DNA from: Flavobacteriales bacterium
GTDB taxonomy: Bacteria > Bacteroidota > Bacteroidia > Flavobacteriales_D > CAJJDF01
Direction: 5' to 3'
Assembly: GCA_020630395.1 (NCBI GenBank)
Contig: JAHDBM010000012.1
Coordinates: 11,899-46,386, forward strand
DNA: 34,488 bases
Position numbers and translations under genes: made by a program. Position 1 is the stretch's first letter. Each line of letters starts with the position of its first letter. The notes under the pieces were generated by a model. That model had not been told where the DNA came from, did no database searches, and saw nothing but the letters and a program-made list of their open reading frames with translations. Below are positions 25,807 through 34,488 of the stretch, one piece after another.

Positions 25807-26391
25807 TTACTCTTTCCATTTAGTGACGTATTCCAAAGGTTTTCTATGTCCTTTTGGCCAATCAATTTCTGGATAACCTAAATAGAACAATCCCAAACAT
25901 TTATCTTGTTCTCCTAGTTCTAAAAACTTATTAGCTTCTGGAAGATTTAATAGTTTTGGAGTAGCCCAAAATCCGCCTATGCCATAAGCTGTAGCCGTTA
26001 AATACATATTTTGTACTGCACAAGCAACAGCTTGTATTTCTTCGATTTCTGGGATACGTCCTTTAGGGTCTGGAGTCATATTAATTGCAATTACTACTGA
26101 TGATTTTAATGGTCTATTTTTGATTTTTTTGTATTTCATTTCATTGTAGTTGTCACCAATAACATCTACATAAAAACTAGCCATAAAATCAGATAAAGAT
26201 TTTCTCGATTCTTCACTCATGTACACAGTAAATCTCCAAGGTTCTGTTTTACCATGATTTGGAGCCCAAATAGCACTATTTAATATATCTTCAATAATTT
26301 CTTTATGTACTTTACGATCAGAATATTGTTCAGGATATATTGTTCTCCTATCTTTTATTAGACTTAATATTTCACTTAAATTATACTTCAT
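25807..26391 (-). CDS. Nitroreductase-family FMN protein (YdjA-like)
   Basis: 194 residues. Nitroreductase family features are the N-terminal LIKDRRTIYPEQYSDRKV (FMN phosphate contacts), ILNSAIWAPNHGKTEPWRFTVY, the helix IQAVACAVQNMYLTATAYGIGGFWATP and the end LGLFYLGYPEIDWPKGHRKPLEYVTKW. The short form resembles the YdjA subgroup, an NAD(P)H-dependent FMN homodimer with poorly defined substrates. It lies 4 nt after the barrel gene and 3 nt before the small membrane protein. Confidence 0.85.
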   Translation of the reverse strand: MKYNLSEILSLIKDRRTIYPEQYSDRKVHKEIIEDILNSAIWAPNHGKTEPWRFTVYMSEESRKSLSDFMASFYVDVIGDNYNEMKYKKIKNRPLKSSVVIAINMTPDPKGRIPEIEEIQAVACAVQNMYLTATAYGIGGFWATPKLLNLPEANKFLELGEQDKCLGLFYLGYPEIDWPKGHRKPLEYVTKWKE

Positions 26392-26395
26392 CTTA

Positions 26396-27229
26396 TTAAT
26401 TCCAAATTATTCTAAAATAAATGTTCCCATTTAATTTAAATTTTGCAGCATCTTCAGCTAAGGTAGAAGAATACCCTGTATTTTCAACTAAATCACTTAC
26501 ATAAGCTTTGTTGCGAATAACATTAGCTTCAACCCCTAAATCAAAACTAAATTTTTCATTGAAATAATATCTTGCTCCAATTTGACCAAAAGCTCCATAA
26601 CCAAAACCATCATAGACTTTATTTCGGGCGCCAACTAATTGTAAGCGCATGATACTATACCTTCTTGTGTTTCTAACCACTAATTCATGACGATCTAATC
26701 TAATGTAATTTACCATACCTCCCCCAGCTCCATAAAATTCTAACGGCCCTATTTGATTAAATTCATTTTCAATTCCTAAAGCAACATCAAATCTTTGTTC
26801 TCTAGCCGAAATTATAGCTTGCTCAGTTTGTCCTCCAATATTTTGGGGATTATCGAGTGAAATAATTAATGGTTGATTAACATTTGCATTCAATAAGTTA
26901 AAATTCATAATAAAAGACACATCTTCATCTAATCTTAATCCTAAATATCCTCCTCCAAAAATATTAACATCATATCTCATATTACCTGGAAAAGTCCAAT
27001 CTATTATAGGATAACCAAACAATTCCTCTAATTGAGGTCTAATTATTTGATCTGTTAATACTCTATTTACTCCATTAGGATGTTGTCCATTTAAGAAGAC
27101 GGCATAGGCTTTAGAAGGCAAATATGCTCCCAAATTCATTCCTACACTTAATTTCTTGGTATTTTGGCTATTACCTGTATTAATAAAAAAACAGCAAAAC
27201 AAAATACTTATTAACGTAACTCTCTTCAT
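26396..27229 (-). CDS. Outer-membrane beta-barrel protein, unknown
   Basis: 277 residues from the ATG at 27229; an in-frame TTG at 27238 is three codons earlier. Signal peptide MKRVTLISILFCCFFINTGNSQ, then alternating beta strands (LSVGMNLGAYLPSK, YDVNIFGGGYLGLRL, FGQIGARYYFNEKFSFDLGVEANVIRN) and a barrel-like end (NGNIYFRIIWN). No ligand motif is visible. It is the first gene of a minus-strand run with the nitroreductase, the small membrane protein and arginase, and is divergent from the OmpA-family gene. A TAATTTTG sits only about 7 nt before the ATG, too near to be a normal promoter. Confidence 0.72.
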   Translation of the reverse strand: MKRVTLISILFCCFFINTGNSQNTKKLSVGMNLGAYLPSKAYAVFLNGQHPNGVNRVLTDQIIRPQLEELFGYPIIDWTFPGNMRYDVNIFGGGYLGLRLDEDVSFIMNFNLLNANVNQPLIISLDNPQNIGGQTEQAIISAREQRFDVALGIENEFNQIGPLEFYGAGGGMVNYIRLDRHELVVRNTRRYSIMRLQLVGARNKVYDGFGYGAFGQIGARYYFNEKFSFDLGVEANVIRNKAYVSDLVENTGYSSTLAEDAAKFKLNGNIYFRIIWN

Positions 27230-27259
27230 AAGAAACAAAATTAAGAAATAAGTTTGTTT

Positions 27260-27288
27260 TTGCAGTCTCCTTAATTTAGTTATTTTTG
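27260..27288 (+). promoter_or_regulatory. Bacteroidota-type promoter of the OmpA-family gene
   Basis: TTG at 27260-27262 and TATTTTTG at 27281-27288 (TAnnTTTG) are separated by 18 nt, the expected spacing for the primary sigma factor of Bacteroidota. Transcription would start near 27295, leaving a leader of about 17 nt before the ATG at 27312. Confidence 0.7.
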
Positions 27289-27311
27289 TTCCGAAATTTT
27301 AATAGACAACA

Positions 27312-28082
27312 ATGAAAAAAATAGTATTATTATCATTAACAGTAGCCATGCTTTCAAGTTGTGCAACTGTATTTAGAAAAAATGGATTTATTGAGGATGT
27401 AACTTTTGCACCCAATGAACCGAAAGAAGCTTACCTATATGTAGATGGTGAATACAAAGGTGTAACACCTGTTACGCTAAAGTTAGATTCAAGAAAAACG
27501 TATGATGTAAAATATACGAAGAGAAATTATTTACCAAACCACTTCGAATTAAACGGGAAAGTTAAGCCAAAGTATATAGTTGGAAACCTTGCTATGGGAG
27601 CAGTTGTATTAGGTTGGATTCCAATGTTGGTAGATCACAGTACTGGGAAATGGAAAGGTTTTGACCAAATGGATGTTGACCACAAGTCTAGTTTAGTATA
27701 CTGGAATAAAATTACTGACGAAAAAGACCTTGATAAATACAAAGGTGAACTTTTCGAAATTGAAAACTTATTCTTTGAGATTGGAAAATCTGATATTAAA
27801 GCTGAATCATATTCTAAATTAGACGAAGTTGTTGGTTTCATGAAAAAATTCCAATCTGTTAAATTTGAAGTAAGAGGTCATACAGATAATACAGGTGGAG
27901 CTGAACTCAATCAAAAACTTTCTGAAAGTAGAGCAAAAGCAGTTGCAGATTATTTAAAAGGAAAAGGTATTGATGGATCAAGACTTACATCTGAAGGTTT
28001 TGGACCAAACAAACCTATTGATACTAACGACACTGAAGCTGGTAGATCTAGAAACAGAAGAGTTGAGTTTAAACTTATGTAA
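27312..28082 (+). CDS. OmpA-family lipoprotein with PEGA-like domain
   Basis: 256 residues. Lipoprotein signal (LTVAMLSSC, lipid Cys 17), then a PEGA-like segment (EAYLYVDGEYKGVTPVTLKLDSRKTYDVKYTK, about 39-70), a hydrophobic stretch (VGNLAMGAVVLGWIPMLVD), and a C-terminal OmpA domain (about 147-256) with VRGHTDNTGGAELNQKLSESRAKAV and GRSRNRRVEFKL. OmpA domains bind the peptide stem of peptidoglycan and tie the outer membrane to the wall. A strong promoter upstream and a clean terminator downstream indicate a single-gene, probably abundant, transcript. The Pal-like role is inferred. Confidence 0.9.
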   Translation: MKKIVLLSLTVAMLSSCATVFRKNGFIEDVTFAPNEPKEAYLYVDGEYKGVTPVTLKLDSRKTYDVKYTKRNYLPNHFELNGKVKPKYIVGNLAMGAVVLGWIPMLVDHSTGKWKGFDQMDVDHKSSLVYWNKITDEKDLDKYKGELFEIENLFFEIGKSDIKAESYSKLDEVVGFMKKFQSVKFEVRGHTDNTGGAELNQKLSESRAKAVADYLKGKGIDGSRLTSEGFGPNKPIDTNDTEAGRSRNRRVEFKLM

Positions 28083-28103
28083 TTAATCTTATTTACAGGA
28101 TAT

Positions 28104-28139
28104 TAAAAAAAGCGATCAATAATTTGATCGCTTTTTTTA
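28104..28139. terminator. Bidirectional Rho-independent terminator after the OmpA-family gene
   Basis: GCGATCAA (28112-28119) pairs with TTGATCGC (28124-28131), loop of 4 nt, with an A-run before and a T-run after. It can end transcripts of the OmpA-family gene (+) and of argS (-), whose stop is at 28209. Confidence 0.85.
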
Positions 28140-28208
28140 TTGCTTTTAATAACCCCTTATCATTATAGTTATTTCTTAATACAAAACTACAAATGCATAA
28201 GACCTAAT

Positions 28209-29981
28209 TTACATTTGATTAGGCACGTTAACTCCTAAAAGATTCATTGATTTTTTAATCACTTTGGCTACTTCTTGGGATAATAGTAATCTCATATTTA
28301 ATAATTCTTTACTGCTTTCTCTTAAAATTGGTACTGATTGATAGAAAGAATTATACAATTTCACCAACTCAAAAGTGTAATTGCAAATAATTGAAGGGCT
28401 ATACGACTTACCTGCTTCTTTTATAACCTCAGGGTAATCCACTAGCCACTTAATAAGTTCTTTTTCAGAATCTTGTAAAGCTACATCAAGAGTAGTTAAT
28501 ACAGGTTTAGATTTCTTTAATATAGATTGTATTCTAGCGTATCCATACTGAATAAATGGAGCAGTATTACCATTTAAATCAATGGATTCTTCTGGATTAA
28601 ACGACATGCCTTTTTTAGGGTCTACTTTAAGTAAAAAGTACTTTAATCCACCAATACCAATCGTTTTGTATAACCTACTTTTTTCTTCTTCATTAAGTTG
28701 CTCAATATGACCTCTTTCTTCTGTCATTAAACGCGCATCTTCAACTGTTTCAGCCATAATGTCATCAGCATCAACAACTGTACCTTCTCTAGATTTCATT
28801 TTTCCAACTTTACCAGCACTGTTTCTAAGCTCTACCATTCCATAAGATAAATGATAACATTCATCAGCAAATGAATAGCCTAACTTTTTAAGAATAATAA
28901 ATAATACTTTAAAATGATGTTCTTGTTCGTTACCTACTGTATACACCATCCCATTTGTACTAGGGTAATCTTTAAAGCGTTCAATTGCAGTACCAACATC
29001 TTGAGTCATATATACTGATGTACCATCTGCCCTTAGCAATAATTTATCATCCATTTTATAATCGGATAAATCACACCAAACAGACCCATCTTCTTTTTTA
29101 TATAAGATTCCTTTATTTAAACCTTCTTCTACAATGTTTTTTCCTAAAATATAGGTATCACTTTCATAATACAACTTATCAAAATCAACTCCCATAGTAT
29201 TATATGTGACATTAAACCCATCATAACACCAGCTATTCATTTCTTCCCACAAAGCATAAACTTCTGGGTCTTTTGATTCCCATTTTAAAAGCATTTGTTG
29301 AGCCTCCATGAATATTGGAGCTTCTTTTTTAGCTTCATCTTCTGTTTTTCCTTCAGCTATTAATTGTTTTATTTCTTCTTTATAAACTTTATCAAACTTC
29401 ACATAATATTTCCCAACTAACTTATCCCCTTTTAATCCAGATGACTGAGGAGTTTCATTATTACCAAACTTTTGCCAAGCAATCATGGATTTACAAATAT
29501 GAATACCTCTATCGTTAATAATTTGTGTTTTTATAACATCATGTCCATTTGCTTTTAATATTTCTGCAACAGAATAACCTAAAAATATATTTCTTAAATG
29601 ACCAAGATGCAATGGTTTATTGGTGTTTGGAGAAGCGTACTCAACTATAAATGTTTTTCCAGAATTATAATCAACCCCATAAGACTCATCACTAACTATT
29701 GCATTAAGATGATTAACCCAAAAGCTATCAACTATCGATAGGTTTAAAAATCCTTTAACAACATTAAATTCTTTTACATCATCAATCTGCTCAGTTAAAT
29801 ATTCTCCTAATTCTTTAGCTGTATCTTCAGGAGATTTTTTGCTTATCCTAAGCAAAGGAAATGTTACAAGGGTAACATCTCCATCAAATTCTTTTCTAGT
29901 TTTTTGAAGTTGAATAAGATTTTCTTGAATTTCTTGGTTATAAAAACCACTAAGCTTTTCTTGTATAAGCGTGTTTAACAT
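28209..29981 (-). CDS. argS: Arginyl-tRNA synthetase
   Basis: 590 residues, class I tRNA synthetase charging tRNA-Arg. The N-terminal additional domain (1-100) contains FDGDVTLVTFPLLR. The class I HIGH motif is HLGH (125-128) in ASPNTNKPLHLGHLRN, and the KMSKS-like loop is VGKMKSREGTVV near residue 394. The C-terminal anticodon-binding helical domain contains LYNSFYQSVPIL and ends VPNQM. The length is normal. Its own promoter and a terminator lie between it and the peroxiredoxin gene. Confidence 0.97.
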   Translation of the reverse strand: MLNTLIQEKLSGFYNQEIQENLIQLQKTRKEFDGDVTLVTFPLLRISKKSPEDTAKELGEYLTEQIDDVKEFNVVKGFLNLSIVDSFWVNHLNAIVSDESYGVDYNSGKTFIVEYASPNTNKPLHLGHLRNIFLGYSVAEILKANGHDVIKTQIINDRGIHICKSMIAWQKFGNNETPQSSGLKGDKLVGKYYVKFDKVYKEEIKQLIAEGKTEDEAKKEAPIFMEAQQMLLKWESKDPEVYALWEEMNSWCYDGFNVTYNTMGVDFDKLYYESDTYILGKNIVEEGLNKGILYKKEDGSVWCDLSDYKMDDKLLLRADGTSVYMTQDVGTAIERFKDYPSTNGMVYTVGNEQEHHFKVLFIILKKLGYSFADECYHLSYGMVELRNSAGKVGKMKSREGTVVDADDIMAETVEDARLMTEERGHIEQLNEEEKSRLYKTIGIGGLKYFLLKVDPKKGMSFNPEESIDLNGNTAPFIQYGYARIQSILKKSKPVLTTLDVALQDSEKELIKWLVDYPEVIKEAGKSYSPSIICNYTFELVKLYNSFYQSVPILRESSKELLNMRLLLSQEVAKVIKKSMNLLGVNVPNQM

Positions 29982-29998
29982 CTGACAAATTTAGGTTA

Positions 29999-30025
29999 CA
30001 AAGATAATTAGATAAATTAATCCAA
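29999..30025 (-). promoter_or_regulatory. Promoter of argS
   Basis: On the minus strand, TTG (30025-30023) is followed after 16 nt by TATCTTTG (30006-29999), an exact TAnnTTTG. Transcription would begin near 29992, about a dozen nt before the ATG. It follows directly after the peroxiredoxin terminator. Confidence 0.5.
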
Positions 30026-30029
30026 TAAA

Positions 30030-30060
30030 AAAAACCACAAGAACAATTCTTGTGGTTTTT
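30030..30060. terminator. Rho-independent terminator of the peroxiredoxin gene
   Basis: A 14-bp perfect stem (30030-30043 with 30047-30060, core AACCACAAGAA/TTCTTGTGGTT) with a 3-nt loop and A/T-rich ends. It separates the peroxiredoxin gene (-) from argS (-). Confidence 0.88.
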
Positions 30061-30095
30061 CTATAAAGTTTAAAAACTTATAAGTTAAATTGTGA

Positions 30096-30728
30096 TTAGT
30101 TAGCTGCTAAATAATCTGCAACACCATCAAATGAAGCTTTCATTCCTTCTTTTCCTTCACTCCAGTTTGCAGGGCAAACTTCACCATTTTCTTCAGTAAA
30201 CTTAAGAGCATCAACCATTCTTAACGCTTCATCAACATTTCTACCTAATGGTAAATCATTTACTAATTGATGTCTAACTACTCCCTCCTTGTCAATTAAG
30301 AAAAGACCTCTATATGCAATCATTGGTCCAGTAGAAATTAATTGACCATCAGCATTTACATCATATTCTCCAACTAATACACCATAAGCATCACTAATTG
30401 TTTTATTAGTATCTGCCACTATTGGATATTTAATTCCTTTAATACCTCCATGATTCTTTTCAACTTGTGCCCATCCCCAGTGAGATTCTTCTGTATCTGT
30501 TGAGCATGCAACAACTTTACATCCTTTAGCTTCAAATTCAGCTACTTTTTCTTGAAAAGCATGCAATTCTGAAGGACAAACAAATGTAAAATCTTTTGGA
30601 TAGAAGAAAAATACAACATAACTATTTCCTATATACTGATCTAAAGAAAAATCTTGTTGAATATCGTTTCCATTAATTAAAGCTGGTGCTGAAAATGATG
30701 GAGCTTTTTTTCCTACTAATACTGCCAT
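30096..30728 (-). CDS. Typical 2-Cys peroxiredoxin (AhpC/TSA family)
   Basis: 210 residues, cytoplasmic. It reduces hydrogen and organic peroxides. The peroxidatic Cys 51 lies in FYPKDFTFVCPSELHAF and the resolving Cys (about 185) in GEVCPANWSEG, with the GLFLIDKEGVVRH strand typical of the AhpC/Prx1 class. The C-terminal YLAAN tail could contain the flexible YF-like segment. It is divergent from the small lipoprotein side of a 408-nt gap, with no clear -7 box, and ends at a strong terminator. Confidence 0.95.
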   Translation of the reverse strand: MAVLVGKKAPSFSAPALINGNDIQQDFSLDQYIGNSYVVFFFYPKDFTFVCPSELHAFQEKVAEFEAKGCKVVACSTDTEESHWGWAQVEKNHGGIKGIKYPIVADTNKTISDAYGVLVGEYDVNADGQLISTGPMIAYRGLFLIDKEGVVRHQLVNDLPLGRNVDEALRMVDALKFTEENGEVCPANWSEGKEGMKASFDGVADYLAAN

Positions 30729-30845
30729 AATCTATTTTGTTTTTTTATGTTATTTATAATGAATTAAAATTACAATATATTTTACAAATAGAGTTATGAA
30801 TTAACTACAAAATTTAACTTCATTATTTTATCAAGATTAAATAAA

Positions 30846-30980
30846 TTACATAACCCCCATATTAGTTTTTATACCTCTTTTACCATCACATTTTCTAATG
30901 TGCTGTTTTGACTTACAGCTAGTAGACATTATAAACAAAAGAAGCACTACCACTGTTAAACATTTTCTCAAACTTACCAT
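30846..30980 (-). CDS. 44-residue lipoprotein, unknown
   Basis: A short reading frame from ATG at 30980 to TAA at 30846. It has a basic N-terminus, a hydrophobic core (LTVVVLLLFIM) and a lipobox STSC (lipid Cys 22), then a tiny mature part KSKQHIRKC, DGKRGIKTNMGVM. The basic end GKRGIKTNMG resembles other tiny Bacteroidota lipoproteins that I recognise by pattern only. It fills most of the 408-nt interval between the peroxiredoxin and DUF4442 genes. Function unknown. The rest of that interval (30729-30845 and 30981-31136) shows nothing I can support. Confidence 0.6.
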   Translation of the reverse strand: MVSLRKCLTVVVLLLFIMSTSCKSKQHIRKCDGKRGIKTNMGVM

Positions 30981-31136
30981 ATCATTTTTATTTGATTTTA
31001 TATAGTAGCGTTATATCATAAATTATCCTGTTTAAGTCTATTAGCTTTTGAATCTTTAAATCCTTATTTTAGCGCTATTCGATTTCATTTATTATTTGTT
31101 AATGAAACGATTTTATTTAACATCATATTGTAAGTC

Positions 31137-31601
31137 ATGAAAAACTTGTCTGCTAGTAAGTTTAATAAATTTACTTTTTTCAAATTACCAGCTGCCTTTT
31201 GGACTGGTGTTCGTTTAAAAGAACTATCAAGCCAGCAAGCTGTTGCTAGTGTAAAATATAAATGGATCAATACGAATCCATTTAAATCCATGTATTTTGC
31301 TGTTCAATCTATGGCTGCTGAGTTATCTACCGGAGCTATAGTTGCTAAACAAACCATGGAAAACAAGCACGATTTTGCCATGTTAGTAGTAGATCATAAA
31401 GGATCTTTTTCAAAAAAAGCAGTTGGAAGAATCAATTTTACATGCACAAGTGGAAATCTTGTAAAACAAGCTATTGAACAATCAATTGAAACAAATGAAC
31501 CTCAAAAAATAACCATGATTTCTATAGGTAAAGATAAAAGTGGTGACGAAGTATCTAGATACGAATTTACTTGGAGTATTAAAAAAAGAAGTAAGAAGTA
31601 A
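31137..31601 (+). CDS. DUF4442 hotdog-fold protein (possible thioesterase)
   Basis: 154 residues, no signal peptide. The blocks FFKLPAAFWTGVRLKEL, ASVKYKWINTNPFKSMYFAVQSMAAELSTG and MLVVDHKGSFSKKAVGRINFTC match DUF4442 (PF14539), a hotdog-fold family related to acyl-CoA thioesterases. The catalytic residue is not certain in this family. Its start is preceded by a small in-frame-overlapping leader-like ORF (31102-31140), which I do not treat as a gene. Confidence 0.85.
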   Translation: MKNLSASKFNKFTFFKLPAAFWTGVRLKELSSQQAVASVKYKWINTNPFKSMYFAVQSMAAELSTGAIVAKQTMENKHDFAMLVVDHKGSFSKKAVGRINFTCTSGNLVKQAIEQSIETNEPQKITMISIGKDKSGDEVSRYEFTWSIKKRSKK

Positions 31602-31656
31602 CCAAACCAATTTATAAGAATTATCGTAATATTATATAACATCTATTTTTAATGTA

Positions 31657-34482
31657 ATGAAACTAATAACAATACTATCAATTATACTAATCGCTTTTTT
31701 AGGAAAAGTACATGCTCACAATCATGAAACATCAATTGATTTCACTGAAAACAAAGGTCAATGGGACGCATCAGTAAAATATAGAACATCAATTAAAGGT
31801 GGATCTATTTACATACAAGAAAAAGGGTTAACCTTCGATTTTTATAGTCTTAAGGATATAAATAGGATTGGTGATAAACATCATCAAAAACACCAACCAG
31901 ATGTTTCTAAAGAAATTGTAAACTGCTTTAATTACAAAGTAAATTACATAGGTTCTCAAATTCCAATCTATCAATCATTAGATAAAGAAGCTCACTACAA
32001 TAATTATATTTTAGACAATGATCCATCTAAATGGACCAATAATGTTGGAAATTACAAAACCATTGTCGGAAAAGACTTATACCCTAAGATAGATGTGGTA
32101 TATAAAAGTGATGAAGGGAATCTTAAATATGATTTTATACTTCATCCTGGTGCTAATTTAGCAAACCTTAAAATGGAGTATAATGGAACAAAAGGTATGT
32201 CTATTGTAAACGGTAAATTAGTTATAGAAACATCATTTGATCAAGTTACTGAGCAAGCTCCATATGTTTATCAAGTTATTAATGGAAAAAAAATCGAAAT
32301 ATCAGCAGATTATGTACTAACAAACAATATAATTTCTTATAAAATTGGCTATTATGATAAAACGAAAGATTTAATTATAGATCCTACAGTCATAGCTTCT
32401 ACCTATTCGGGATCCACTGAGACTATATATGGTCACACTGCAACTTTTGATGACCAAGGTAATATATATGTAGGTGGAGCTGGATTTTCCCCTGGTGGGC
32501 TTCCAACTACTGTAGGTGCATACCAAACAACTTATGGTGGAGCAAGAGATATGTGTATTAACAAATATGATCCTACTGGATTAGTACTTATTTATTCAAC
32601 TTATTTAGGAGGAACATTAGATGATTACCCTCACAGTTTAATTGATTACAATGGTAATTTATGTATTCTGGGTACTTCAGAGTCAAATGATTATCCTACT
32701 ACAGTTGGTGCTTATGATGTAACTCACAATGGTCAAGAAGACATTGTAGTATCTATTCTTGATCCTACTGGTGGAATATTAAATGCATCTACTTACATTG
32801 GCGGTAGTAGCACTGATGGTCAAAATGGTATAACTCCAAATTACGGAGACACCTATAGAGGTGAAATTTTCACTGACTTGACAGGAGCTGTTTATGTATC
32901 TTCAGTATCAGAAAGTAATAATTTCCCTACTTCAGTTGGTGCATATCAAACCATACATGGAGGACAACAAGACGGTATTGCATTAAAATTGAGTAGTGAC
33001 TTAACAACCCTTATTTTTTCAACTTATTTAGGCGGACCACAAGATGATGCCGCTTATGGAGTTAAAAGTGATGGAATTAAAACCTATATTTCAGGTACAG
33101 CTGGAACTTCATTTATTAATGCTGCTGGAGGAGCATTTCCAGTTCATAATGGAGGAAATGAAGCGTATGTTATCTCTTTAGATGCAACAGGCAGTGCTTT
33201 AGTAGATGCCACCTATTTTGGTACTTCAGATGATGAGCAAGCTTTTTTTGTTGAAATTGATAAAAACAATGATATTTTTATTCTTGGCCAATCAGATGGT
33301 TCAATTGCGGCTACTGCTGGTGTTCACAATGATGGAGATAAAGTGTTTATCACTAAATTTAATAATACATTAACTACAAGAGTTTTTACTTCTACCACAG
33401 CAGATATGGCTCCAGTTGCATTTCTTGTGGATAATTGTGACTACATATATGCTTCTGGACATGGTGGTTTAGGTGGTTTATCTGGCTTTACAGTTACAAC
33501 TAATGCTATTCAAAGTTCTAGTGCCGGTTTTTATTTAATGTCGCTTAATGCTAATGCCGCAAGTTTAAATTTTGGTACCTATTACGGTACTAATAACAGC
33601 CATGTTGATGGAGGAACTAGTCGTTTTGATAAAAAAGGAGTTGTTTATCAAGCAACTTGTTCTGATGCAGGATTCCCAACAAATTTAGGCTCATTTAGAC
33701 GAAACATAAGTGGTTCTGCAAGTTGGGATATGACTGTATTTAAAATAGATTTTGAACAAGGAGCTTCTCCGGCTGTATTTGGACCTTTCCCTAATGACGA
33801 AGCTTTTGTATTTGATGCTAATGGATGTTTTGATGTTGTTGCTTTTGGAGGAAGTCCTGGAGACTCTGTTTTTATGCAAATTAATTCTTCAGCTTTTCCA
33901 TTTGGAGCTATTACCACATTACCTCCTCAAAAATTAAACGGATATTATGACTTTAATTATACCGATACTACTACTGGTACATCACAAACCATTACAGATG
34001 TAGAAGTATATCAGCAAGGCCCGCATTCTTTTGTTGGAATAGGTAGAGCTGGAGCTCGTTTTTGTTGGAATGTAGATGATTGTGACGCCTTAACAATTGA
34101 TACTTTTGATGTTAATTTATTGAGCTTAGCTAGAAGATGTGACAGTACACTTGATACACTTGAACGTGATTTAACAATCATCATTGAAAAAGACTCTTCC
34201 AACCCGTTTGTACCTAATGTATTTTCACCAAATGGAGATGGTAAAAACGATTATTTCAAATTACCAGAATGGGAATATGAAAAATGTTATGACAACCTAA
34301 CCATTAAAATATTTAATAGATGGGGAAAACAAGTATATGAATCTAATGATCCATTATTTAGATGGAATGGTGACAATACTAATGGAAAGCCATTAGAAGC
34401 TGGAACTTACTACATGATTTTAGAAGGCTTTTATGGAGGGGAAGATGTAACTAGGAATATTCCGATTACTTTGTTTAGGTAA
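31657..34482 (+). CDS. Secreted SBBP-repeat protein with gliding-motility type (type B) T9SS C-terminal domain
   Basis: 941 residues, complete (TAA at 34480-34482). Signal peptide ILSIILIAFLGKVHA, then the common N-terminal block FTENKGQWDASVKYRTSIKGG of SBBP proteins (DUF7948-like). Propeller-like SBBP repeats carry TTVGAYQTTYGG (about 281), TTVGAYDVTHNG (about 348) and TSVGAYQTIHGG (about 425), spaced 67-77 residues, with weaker copies to about 620. A Cys-containing linker follows, then a C-terminal CHU_C domain with VFSPNGDGKNDYFKLP, LTIKIFNRWGKQVYES and RNIPITLFR. It is a probable surface adhesin or structural protein secreted by T9SS; the function of the propeller is unknown. Confidence 0.9.
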   Translation: MKLITILSIILIAFLGKVHAHNHETSIDFTENKGQWDASVKYRTSIKGGSIYIQEKGLTFDFYSLKDINRIGDKHHQKHQPDVSKEIVNCFNYKVNYIGSQIPIYQSLDKEAHYNNYILDNDPSKWTNNVGNYKTIVGKDLYPKIDVVYKSDEGNLKYDFILHPGANLANLKMEYNGTKGMSIVNGKLVIETSFDQVTEQAPYVYQVINGKKIEISADYVLTNNIISYKIGYYDKTKDLIIDPTVIASTYSGSTETIYGHTATFDDQGNIYVGGAGFSPGGLPTTVGAYQTTYGGARDMCINKYDPTGLVLIYSTYLGGTLDDYPHSLIDYNGNLCILGTSESNDYPTTVGAYDVTHNGQEDIVVSILDPTGGILNASTYIGGSSTDGQNGITPNYGDTYRGEIFTDLTGAVYVSSVSESNNFPTSVGAYQTIHGGQQDGIALKLSSDLTTLIFSTYLGGPQDDAAYGVKSDGIKTYISGTAGTSFINAAGGAFPVHNGGNEAYVISLDATGSALVDATYFGTSDDEQAFFVEIDKNNDIFILGQSDGSIAATAGVHNDGDKVFITKFNNTLTTRVFTSTTADMAPVAFLVDNCDYIYASGHGGLGGLSGFTVTTNAIQSSSAGFYLMSLNANAASLNFGTYYGTNNSHVDGGTSRFDKKGVVYQATCSDAGFPTNLGSFRRNISGSASWDMTVFKIDFEQGASPAVFGPFPNDEAFVFDANGCFDVVAFGGSPGDSVFMQINSSAFPFGAITTLPPQKLNGYYDFNYTDTTTGTSQTITDVEVYQQGPHSFVGIGRAGARFCWNVDDCDALTIDTFDVNLLSLARRCDSTLDTLERDLTIIIEKDSSNPFVPNVFSPNGDGKNDYFKLPEWEYEKCYDNLTIKIFNRWGKQVYESNDPLFRWNGDNTNGKPLEAGTYYMILEGFYGGEDVTRNIPITLFR

Positions 34483-34488
34483 CTATAT

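Noticed and set aside
27236-27243. TAATTTTG upstream of the minus-strand barrel gene as a promoter
   Set aside because: It ends about 7 nt before the ATG and has no -33 partner, so it is probably a chance match.
31102-31140. 12-codon leader ORF whose TGA overlaps the DUF4442 ATG
   Set aside because: Short AT-rich frames of this size arise by chance, and it shows no attenuator-like residue run or hairpin.
32490-33520. DNA tandem repeat in the large T9SS gene
   Set aside because: The repeats are protein-level SBBP units of about 70 residues with diverged DNA, not a nucleotide tandem array.

Overview
The window looks like a piece of a Bacteroidota chromosome, most likely from a marine Flavobacteriales-type bacterium. 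The DNA is very AT-rich and carries no tRNA, rRNA or CRISPR that I could find. The lineage call rests on several type IX secretion (T9SS) cargo proteins with C-terminal sorting domains, a PorV2-like outer-membrane protein, many short lipoproteins with SC/AC lipoboxes, GCTDP...DGSC linkers, and promoters of the Bacteroidota form (TTG, then TAnnTTTG). Species cannot be named from this sequence alone.

Layout. 1-7 kb: PorV2-like protein (-), an M19 dipeptidase-like protein (+), a T9SS cargo (-), a family 2 glycosyltransferase (-) and a PhoD-type phosphatase (+). 7-14.2 kb, all +: a dihydroorotase homologue that has lost key metal ligands, D-Ala-D-Ala ligase overlapping it by ATGA, a T9SS cargo, a small secreted protein, a YcbB-type L,D-transpeptidase lipoprotein and a DUF4249-like lipoprotein. 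14.2-15.7 kb is a small disrupted region: the N-terminal stub of an S15/CocE-type hydrolase, then a DUF4145-like gene without a good start codon, then a small membrane protein.

15.7-23.8 kb, all -, is the most interesting part. It is a compact run of a T9SS-sorted subtilase, a Cys-rich one-TM protein, an outer-membrane barrel, and then two MbnP-like lipoproteins interleaved with three diheme MauG/MbnH-like cytochromes. In the methanotroph MbnH/MbnP pair, the diheme enzyme oxidises the first Trp of a WxW motif in MbnP to kynurenine, which creates a Cu(I) site. Both MbnP homologues here keep WxW (WSW and WGW). I infer a cell-surface copper-handling system with two substrates and up to three modifying enzymes, in a genome context with no visible methanobactin genes.

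23.8-34.5 kb is mostly ordinary. A - strand run holds an outer-membrane barrel, a nitroreductase, a small membrane protein, arginase and a pRiA4b ORF-3-like protein. An OmpA/PEGA-like lipoprotein follows with a textbook Bacteroidota promoter and a terminator. Then come argS, a 2-Cys peroxiredoxin, an overlooked 44-residue lipoprotein, a DUF4442 hotdog protein and a large SBBP-repeat protein with a type B (gliding-motility) T9SS C-terminus, which ends 6 bases before the window edge.
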